Source: Martelella sp. AD-3
GTDB taxonomy: Bacteria > Pseudomonadota > Alphaproteobacteria > Rhizobiales > Rhizobiaceae
DNA: 64,000 nucleotides
Direction: 5' to 3'
Assembly (NCBI RefSeq): GCF_001578105.1
Contig: NZ_CP014275.1
Location: 2,108,001-2,172,000 of the forward strand
Shown here piece after piece: positions 29,586-34,651 of the stretch (position 1 is its first letter; every line of letters starts with the position of its first letter). The notes beneath the pieces are model-generated. The model was given only the letters and a program-made list of their open reading frames with translations, had not been told where the DNA came from and searched no databases. The position numbers were made by a program, and so were the translations under genes.

Positions 29586-29617
29586 AATCCCGGGTCAGTT
29601 CTCAGCGCAAATCAACA
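29586..29617 (-). repeat. IS21-family right terminal inverted repeat
   Basis: 32 nt, exact reverse complement of 27123-27154; ends with CA. Confidence 0.93.
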
Positions 29618-29977
29618 GATGTGGGTTGACCAGTAGCGATCGATCGCATCCCGGACGGTCAGCTCGCGCTCGTCGGTATCGGGATCGCTCCCCTCTCCCA
29701 ATTTACGTTCACGTTCCAGCACCGCCAGCCGGGCGGAGCCGACGTTCAGCACACCGGCTGCGCCGAGAGCTTTACGCCGCCGTTCACCATTGAAGGCGTA
29801 GGCATGAACGAACGACTTGTTGCCGCGCGCCGTCACCCGCAGACCGAGGCCGCCAACGGCGCCATGACGCACTTTGCCATCCGGTGAAACCGGATTATCC
29901 CAATAGATGATCTGGTCCTTGTCGGCAGGACATCGCACGGTGCGAACGAAGGTATCAGTCAGGTAAATATTGGGCAT
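29612..29977 (-). pseudogene. Second truncated integrase (N-terminal Arm-DNA-binding part), cut by the other end of the IS
   Basis: A minus-strand frame of 121 codons starting MPNIYLTDTFVRTV and containing GGLGLRVTARGNKSFVHAY, the DUF4102/Arm-DNA-binding domain of P4-type integrases, then LTVRDAIDRYW, the start of the core-binding domain. It ends at the IS border (29617), with the stop codon supplied by IS DNA. It is a different integrase from the one at 26752 and points the opposite way, so both lost their catalytic halves at this IS. Its presumed attachment site lies just upstream (30119-30160). Confidence 0.88.
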
Positions 29978-29979
29978 TC

Positions 29980-30227
29980 CATGTAACTCTCATGTAACAG
30001 AATTATAGCAATTATTACATAAAGAGACCAGAAATGATTCATGAAACAATTAAAAAATGATAACAATATCCGTCGTTTAGATGGTTTTCTATATTTCGAT
30101 AATTCGGATATTTGGTCGCTTCTAAGCAGTCGGTCGGGGGTTCGAATCCTCCTGGGCGCGTTAATAAAAACAACAGCTTACACGTATCACTCTCACGCCG
30201 ACTGCGCCATGTAACACTCATGTAACA
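29980..30227. other. attP-like site of the second integrase (arm repeats on both sides of a tRNA core)
   Basis: CATGTAACTCTCATGTAACA at 29980-29999 and CATGTAACACTCATGTAACA at 30208-30227 differ by one base and flank a tRNA-Arg 3' fragment (30119-30160). The left copy touches the start of the second integrase. Arms on both sides of a core is the layout of an unintegrated attP, whereas attL or attR would carry one arm only. The role is inferred from layout; binding is not shown. The rest of this gap (to 30260) shows nothing else. Confidence 0.6.
30119..30160 (+). other. tRNA-Arg(UCU) 3' fragment (att core)
   Basis: Forty-two nt match a tRNA from the anticodon loop to position 73: loop CTTCTAA (anticodon TCT), stem GCAGT, five-nt variable loop CGGTC, T arm GGGGG-TTCGAAT-CCTCC, acceptor strand TGGGCGC and discriminator G. 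The 5' half and the CCA end are missing, so it is not a gene. It begins at the same place, the anticodon loop, as the tRNA-Lys att repeat. Confidence 0.85.
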
Positions 30228-30260
30228 ATTTGGGCTCTGCCGTATTTTCCTCGAAATACA

Positions 30261-30291
30261 AAAAGACGATGGACTATAACCATCGCCTTTT
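30261..30291 (-). terminator. Terminator of fic
   Basis: Stem CGATGG / CCATCG with a 7-nt loop, extended past one mismatch by AAAAG / CTTTT. It lies about 35 nt past the fic stop; on the minus strand the stem is followed by a T-rich run. Confidence 0.8.
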
Positions 30292-30326
30292 CTTGCTTGA
30301 ATTCAGGAAGCCGCCCGGACAATAAA

Positions 30327-31439
30327 CTAGCTCGCTCCGCTCAGATTCAGGAAATATCGGGTGTATCGCCGTTCGCCGGTACGCACCAAAGCGCCGATTT
30401 CGACAAGGTGCTGCAGATCGCGGGTCGTCGTGGCGGTCGACCCACCGGCAATGCTGATATAATTCCGCGCGCTTAAGCCGCCTTCAAACCCATCGACACC
30501 CTCCCGGAACATGCGGGCAATCACTTTGGCCTGACGTTCGTTCAGCCGGTCAGCAAAGGTTTCATAAAAACGGGCCTTGGCGATATAAAACTCAACGCGC
30601 CGCAGCGTTGTGCGCTGAGCTTCCAGCACCGTTTCGGCGAACCAGACCAGCCAGTGGGTAATTTCGTTGCTCTTGCTCGCTCGCTCCAGCATTTCATAAT
30701 ATCGCTTGCGGTTTCGCTCAATCGTGTAGGCAAGAGCAATCAGTGTCGGCTGCCCAAGTCCCTGCGCCAACGCCTTTTCCGAAAGCGCCCGGCCAATCCG
30801 GCCGTTGCCGTCTTCAAAGGGATGGATACTTTCAAAGTAGAGGTGGGCGATCCCTGCCCTCGTCAAAGGGCCAGAAGACGCCTGCTCAACAGCGCTCGCC
30901 CGATTGAACCAGTCAACATAGCGCTCCATTTCCATCGGCACCCGCGCCGAGGGCGGGGCTTCAAAGTGAACTTTCTGTCTGCCGAAGGGCCCTGACACAA
31001 TCTGCATGGGATCCTCATGAGCCCGATATTGCCCGATTGTCTGAACACGGCGCTCTCCGGCCATAACCATGCGGTGCCAGGAGAACAGGGTTTCATGGGA
31101 CAGCTGGCCGTCAAACCCTTCGTAGAGGTCCACCATCATTTCGGCAATGCCGCGCTCCTTGGGTGTGACACGGCGGTCTTCCATCCCCAACCCAAACTGG
31201 TTACGCAGGGATGATTGCAGGCTGTCCCGGTTGAGAATCTCTCCTTCGATTTCGGAGGTTTTCAACGCCTCGTCCGAAATCAGCTCGATCCTCAGCAGGT
31301 CCTTGTCAGCCGCCGCGACATGCCGAAACGCTCCGACAAACTCGCCCGAGGCTTTCAGAAAAAGCCGTTCAAGGGGCTCAATGGCCGCCTTGTCATAGTC
31401 GAATTCGGGCCAGTCGTCTTTTTGCCAATTCCAGATCAT
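30327..31439 (-). CDS. Fic family protein (DUF4172 N-terminus, class II-type built-in inhibitory motif)
   Basis: A 370-residue Fic protein, a family that transfers AMP or similar groups to target proteins. The N-terminus MIWNWQKDDWPEFDYD matches DUF4172. The inhibitory helix motif (S/T)xxxE(G/N) is T61-SEI-E65-G66, and the active site is complete: HPFEDGNGRIGR at 206-217 with His206 as the general base. The C-terminus looks like a winged helix (ISIAGGSTATTTRDLQHLVEIGALV), suggesting DNA binding and perhaps autoregulation. It is a single gene with its own terminator and a palindrome over its ribosome-binding site. The target is unknown; a separate antitoxin gene was not found. Confidence 0.9.
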   Translation of the reverse strand: MIWNWQKDDWPEFDYDKAAIEPLERLFLKASGEFVGAFRHVAAADKDLLRIELISDEALKTSEIEGEILNRDSLQSSLRNQFGLGMEDRRVTPKERGIAEMMVDLYEGFDGQLSHETLFSWHRMVMAGERRVQTIGQYRAHEDPMQIVSGPFGRQKVHFEAPPSARVPMEMERYVDWFNRASAVEQASSGPLTRAGIAHLYFESIHPFEDGNGRIGRALSEKALAQGLGQPTLIALAYTIERNRKRYYEMLERASKSNEITHWLVWFAETVLEAQRTTLRRVEFYIAKARFYETFADRLNERQAKVIARMFREGVDGFEGGLSARNYISIAGGSTATTTRDLQHLVEIGALVRTGERRYTRYFLNLSGAS

Positions 31440-31443
31440 GATC

Positions 31444-31462
31444 GATAGAAATCCTTTCTATC
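31444..31462 (-). promoter_or_regulatory. Palindrome over the fic ribosome-binding site
   Basis: A perfect inverted repeat GATAGAAA-N3-TTTCTATC ends 5 nt before the fic ATG. On the fic strand the presumed AAAGGA ribosome-binding sequence straddles its centre. It could be an operator for the winged-helix domain of Fic itself, or an RNA hairpin that limits translation. Confidence 0.55.
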
Positions 31463-31582
31463 AATCATTTTTCATCAAATTATGATTTATAGCAAGCTAT
31501 TTAATGCATCATCACTTGATGCCAGACACGAGAAGGCGACGGCTCGAAGCCGCCGCCCTCCTTCATTCTACGTTGAAAACCG

Positions 31583-32488
31583 TTACCGCAGAGCGCCGCA
31601 GACGTTCTGATTGGTCACCGCGATATGGTCGAATCTCGTCTTTGGCGGCGGCATGGTGTTCGGAATATCGTATTCAAAGCGCTTCCCGCCGTAATGGCAG
31701 GACACCTTGTGGCTTTGATCGAGCCAGCAGTTGCTGACAATGCCGCCGTCGAAATCAAGAATACCGTGACCGTTGCCGACAACCTCACCTTCACCGTTGT
31801 AGGTGATCAGCTCACCACTCTCCAGCAGCACGCGGGTTTTGCCGTACGCTTCGACATGCAGGCGCTTGACGCGCCCTTGATCCGAATGCACGCGCTTCTC
31901 ACCGCTGAAACCGAAGGTGCAGGTATAGCCGTCTTTATCGAGCTCACTCCAGCAAGCAAAATCCTGGTGCGACGCAAATTGATCAATCTTGAGGCTCATA
32001 ATCTCGGAGCTCCAGGGAGCCGGGTTATCCCGCCACCAACCCCAGCAATACATGCCGCCGCCCTTTTCCCGCGCGCATACTTCCTGCCCGTTGGTGAAGA
32101 CATCATCGATCGCGCGGCCCTGAACCACACGTGCCGGGGGATTGAGCTGGCCGGACTGGTTGTTGCCCCAGCAGACGATCTTGCCTTCCATGTCGAGCAC
32201 GCAGCCGATGACGCCGCTGAGGGACAGTTTCTTCGCCTTCATGCCAACCGGCGCATAACGATGCCAATCATCCTGGCCCCAGCACGCGAGATTGTCCTGA
32301 TCCGTGATCCCGCAGGCAAAGGTGGTCTGGATTTCATAATCCCTGAACTTCACGCCGGACGGCGGCTGCGCCGAGGGTGCAAGGTTGCCACCCCAGCACA
32401 GAAGTTCAAAGGTGTCGGAGGCTTCGGCATTACAGGAAACGAGTGTGCCGACGCAGAGCGTCAGCACCATGAGCTGTCTGTTTTTCAT
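31583..32488 (-). CDS. RCC1-like beta-propeller lipoprotein, function unknown
   Basis: A 301-residue exported protein. The N-terminus has a lipobox LVSC with Cys19 as the likely lipidation site, so it should be anchored to the periplasmic face of a membrane. The rest is made of imperfect repeats of about 40-50 residues of the form C-x-L-x3-G-x2-x-CWG-x-N, for example IGCVLDMEGKIVCWGNNQSG, which resemble RCC1/regulator-of-chromosome-condensation propeller blades. Cysteines occur in pairs within blades and probably form disulfides. It lies 9 nt downstream of a small membrane protein gene in the same direction. No function can be assigned; a surface or binding role is a guess. Confidence 0.75.
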   Translation of the reverse strand: MKNRQLMVLTLCVGTLVSCNAEASDTFELLCWGGNLAPSAQPPSGVKFRDYEIQTTFACGITDQDNLACWGQDDWHRYAPVGMKAKKLSLSGVIGCVLDMEGKIVCWGNNQSGQLNPPARVVQGRAIDDVFTNGQEVCAREKGGGMYCWGWWRDNPAPWSSEIMSLKIDQFASHQDFACWSELDKDGYTCTFGFSGEKRVHSDQGRVKRLHVEAYGKTRVLLESGELITYNGEGEVVGNGHGILDFDGGIVSNCWLDQSHKVSCHYGGKRFEYDIPNTMPPPKTRFDHIAVTNQNVCGALR

Positions 32489-32497
32489 TGATCCGGC

Positions 32498-32692
32498 CTA
32501 CCTGTCGCGTGACTTGACGGCGTTATAGGTGCCGATACCGATCTGGGCGAAGCCCTTGACGATCATGCCGCTGCCGAACATGACCACGGCCGGTCCCCAA
32601 AGCAGACCGATGATCGTGCAGCAAAAGATGATGCCGACGACCACGACCAGAAAGCCATTGAATATCGTGAAGATGCCATTGACTATATTCAC
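32498..32692 (-). CDS. Small two-helix membrane protein, function unknown
   Basis: A 64-residue protein with two hydrophobic segments (about residues 8-33 and 36-50) and a basic tail ending KSRDR. It starts with GTG at 32692; AGGAGAGG lies about 5 nt upstream, a strong ribosome-binding site that supports this start. The RCC1-like lipoprotein gene follows after 9 nt, so the two form an operon. Two palindromes occur just upstream. Pairing with an exported lipoprotein suggests a membrane partner, but nothing in the sequence names its job. Confidence 0.7.
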   Translation of the reverse strand: MNIVNGIFTIFNGFLVVVVGIIFCCTIIGLLWGPAVVMFGSGMIVKGFAQIGIGTYNAVKSRDR

Positions 32693-32709
32693 AGTCCCTC
32701 TCCTGAACG

Positions 32710-32762
32710 CGCATTTCCGCAGAAATGCGTTGGCGATCAGTGCAACAGAATTACCAATTCTG
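32710..32762. promoter_or_regulatory. Two palindromes upstream of the small membrane protein/RCC1-like operon
   Basis: CGCATTTC-CGCA-GAAATGCG at 32710-32729 and CAGAATT-ACC-AATTCTG at 32746-32762 are both perfect inverted repeats within 70 nt of the GTG start. They may be operators. From 32763 to 33001 I see nothing else. Confidence 0.45.
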
Positions 32763-33001
32763 AGTTTCTTGAGGGAATCCGGGCCCTTTAGTGCTTGATA
32801 ATGACAGCGTCAACGGTTACGAAACCATTAAAGCGCTTCTAACATTCTGTTGTCGCTTGTGTTTTAGCCGTGCAACACAATTGGTAATACTGTTGCAGCA
32901 TGGGCACGATTTTGGATTGACCGGAAATTCATTCACAACCTCGACTGGTTGCGGATCTTGCTGTGTGCGACAACATTGCCCAAAAGGTGCGCGGCAAAAC
33001 A

Positions 33002-33607
33002 ATGAACAACGCATGCGAAATGCGGCTCTACAATGAGAGCAACGACCGGCTTTATATCAATCCGGCCGAACGGCGGCGGCTGATCGAGGCGGCAGAACAA
33101 ACGGCTGATCTTCAGGCTGGCACGCTCTGCCTGACTCTTCTCTACACCGGCTGTCGAATATCGGAGGCTCTGGAACTGACCGTTTTCTCGGTCCAGCCGG
33201 AATCAAGGCTGATTTCGGTGCGCTGCCTGAAAAAGCGCAAAAGGCACGTCATCCGGGAGATACCGGTGCCCCCTGGCCTGATCGTCAGGTTGGAACAGGT
33301 CCACGCCGTCAGCACGCGCCAAAAGGCTGGTACGCACTGTCCCTGGCTGTGGGCATCCCATGGTAGCCGGATCAATCGATCAACGGCCTATCGCTGGGTC
33401 AAGCAGGTGATGCAGGAAGCCGGGATAGCCGGTCGGCATGCCAGCCCCAAAGGCTTGCGGCATGGCTATGGCATTCATGCGATCCGCTCAGGCATTCCCC
33501 TGCACATGCTCCGCAAATGGATGGGGCACGCCTCCATGACCACCACGGCGATCTACGCCAACGCTATCGGCCGGGAGGAAATCGAACTGGCTGACCGGAT
33601 GTGGTGA
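33002..33607 (+). CDS. Compact tyrosine-type site-specific recombinase
   Basis: About 201 residues, little more than the catalytic domain of a tyrosine recombinase. Catalytic residues in order: Arg52 in LLYTGCRISEALELT, Lys150-x-x-Arg153-His154 in SPKGLRHGYG, His176 in WMGHASM and the nucleophile Tyr185 in TAIYAN. The first histidine of the usual HxLRH box is Lys here. There is no separate N-terminal core-binding domain, unlike full-length integrases of 300-400 residues. The start is uncertain (ATG at 33002; no clear ribosome-binding site). It lies next to attR and is the only intact tyrosine recombinase of the island, so it could be the enzyme still able to act here. Confidence 0.85.
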   Translation: MNNACEMRLYNESNDRLYINPAERRRLIEAAEQTADLQAGTLCLTLLYTGCRISEALELTVFSVQPESRLISVRCLKKRKRHVIREIPVPPGLIVRLEQVHAVSTRQKAGTHCPWLWASHGSRINRSTAYRWVKQVMQEAGIAGRHASPKGLRHGYGIHAIRSGIPLHMLRKWMGHASMTTTAIYANAIGREEIELADRMW

Positions 33608-33645
33608 CAGAGCAGGTCAAAATTGCTATCTAGCGGCCACATTTC

Positions 33646-33666
33646 TGGACACAGTATCGGACACAC
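33646..33666 (+). repeat. Arm-type GGACACA repeats inside attR
   Basis: TGGACACAGT at 33646-33655 and CGGACACAC at 33658-33666, the same two words as inside attL, in the same orientation and in swapped order. Confidence 0.6.
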
Positions 33667-33724
33667 TGAAAATTCCGTTCTATTTTACCATTATATATCA
33701 ATATATTATGGATAGGCTACGTAA

Positions 33725-33771
33725 ACTTTTAATCAGTAGGTCCAGGGTTCGAACCCCTGCGCGCTCACCAA
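33725..33771 (+). repeat. attR: displaced tRNA-Lys 3' end
   Basis: Second copy of the 47-bp repeat. It lacks the 5' half of the tRNA, so it is not a gene; it marks the right end of the island, about 175 nt before lexA. Confidence 0.95.
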
Positions 33772-33882
33772 ATTCAGATAGCAATGAACCATTAATCGCG
33801 GCGAGCGACGGTAACGCGGTATTTTGACGCGTGACCATCCGGCTGTTCGGCGGCCGGTTTTTGAGAGATGGACTCTTTCGCC

Positions 33883-33927
33883 TTGCGGAACACAGTGAGA
33901 ACAGATATAAACGTTCTGTATTTGTTT
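33883..33927 (+). promoter_or_regulatory. lexA promoter with SOS boxes
   Basis: TTGCGG (33883-33888), 17 nt, TATAAA (33906-33911). The alphaproteobacterial LexA site GAAC-N7-GAAC at 33888-33902 fills the spacer, and a near-match GTTC-N7-GTTT follows at 33913-33927. LexA bound here would block its own promoter. Confidence 0.85.
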
Positions 33928-33946
33928 CGAAGGCAAGGGGTTGACG

Positions 33947-34651
33947 ATGCTGACGCGCAAGCAACAGGAACTGCTTTATTTCATCCACGAACGGATGAAG
34001 GAGACAGGCATTCCCCCGTCCTTCGATGAGATGAAGGAGGCGCTTGATCTGGCGTCGAAGTCGGGCATCCACCGCCTGATCACGGCGCTTGAGGAACGCG
34101 GCTTCATCCGCCGGCTTCCCAACCGGGCCCGGGCGCTTGAAATCCTGCGCATGCCGGACAGCATGGCCGCGCAGCCGCCGCGCCGCGGTTTCTCGCCGAG
34201 CGTGATCGAGGGCAGTCTCGGCAAGACGCCGCCGCCGAAGCCGGCCGCCGGCGCTTCCGAAAGCGGATCGTCCGATATTCCCGTCATGGGGCGGATTGCG
34301 GCCGGCGTCCCGATTTCGGCCATCCAGGAAAACACCCACGCCATTGCCGTCCCGTCCGAGATGCTGGGTACCGGCGAGCATTACGCGCTCGAGGTTCAGG
34401 GCGATTCGATGATCGATGCCGGTATTTTCGATGGCGACACGGTGATCATCCGCAACATCAACACTGCATCCCCCGGCGATATCGTCGTGGCGCTCGTCAA
34501 TGACGAGGAGGCGACGCTGAAACGGTTTCGCCGCAAGGGCGCTTCGATCGCGCTGGAAGCGGCCAACCCGGCCTATGAGACACGGATTTTCGCCGCAGAC
34601 CAGGTCAAGGTTCAGGGCAAGCTTGTCGGCCTGATCCGCCGCTACCACTGA
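33947..34651 (+). CDS. lexA: SOS repressor LexA
   Basis: A 234-residue repressor of DNA-damage genes. The N-terminal winged helix begins [17 protein letters not shown]. The self-cleavage site is Ala119-Gly120, and the catalytic dyad is Ser154 (QGDSMID) and Lys192 (ATLKRF) in the S24 peptidase fold. A proline-rich linker joins the domains. The ATG at 33947 has AAGGGG 6 nt upstream, which decides the start over a TTG at 33941. The promoter carries two LexA-type boxes, indicating autoregulation. The gene ends 47 nt inside the convergent comEC. Confidence 0.97.
   Translation: MLTRKQQELLYFIHERMKETGIPPSFDEMKEALDLASKSGIHRLITALEERGFIRRLPNRARALEILRMPDSMAAQPPRRGFSPSVIEGSLGKTPPPKPAAGASESGSSDIPVMGRIAAGVPISAIQENTHAIAVPSEMLGTGEHYALEVQGDSMIDAGIFDGDTVIIRNINTASPGDIVVALVNDEEATLKRFRRKGASIALEAANPAYETRIFAADQVKVQGKLVGLIRRYH

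Larger units (their letters stand above)
27123..29617 (-). mobile_element. IS21-family insertion sequence (2495 bp)
   Basis: Bounded by a perfect 32-bp inverted repeat beginning TGTTGATTTGCGCTGAGAAC and containing overlapping istA and istB genes, both on the minus strand. A second, similar copy of the 24-nt terminal unit follows directly inside the left end (27152-27175), the multiple terminal repeats usual for IS21. The bases just outside (GGTGCA on the left, GATGTG on the right) are not direct repeats, so no target duplication remains. Confidence 0.95.
26620..33771. mobile_element. Integrative element in the tRNA-Lys 3' end (about 7.1 kb, integrase inactivated)
   Basis: A 47-bp direct repeat marks both ends: the 3' half of tRNA-Lys at 26620-26666 and the displaced copy at 33725-33771. 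The first gene inside is a tyrosine integrase that starts 86 nt from the tRNA and reads away from it, the usual position. GGACACA arm-type repeats lie inside both ends. The interior holds an IS21-family element, a second integrase fragment with its own att site, fic, an RCC1-like lipoprotein operon and a compact recombinase. Because the leading integrase lost its catalytic domain, self-excision would need another recombinase. Core genes resume with lexA. Confidence 0.9.

Noticed and set aside
30327..31439. Fic toxin with a separate small antitoxin gene
   Set aside because: No small FicT-like frame lies on either side; the inhibitory motif is inside the Fic protein itself.
31535..31557. Hairpin after the RCC1-like gene as a terminator
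   Set aside because: The stem has a mismatch and no clear T run on the minus strand; evidence too weak to list.
33725..33771. Second tRNA-Lys gene
   Set aside because: Only the 3' half is present; no acceptor 5' strand or D arm upstream. It is attR.
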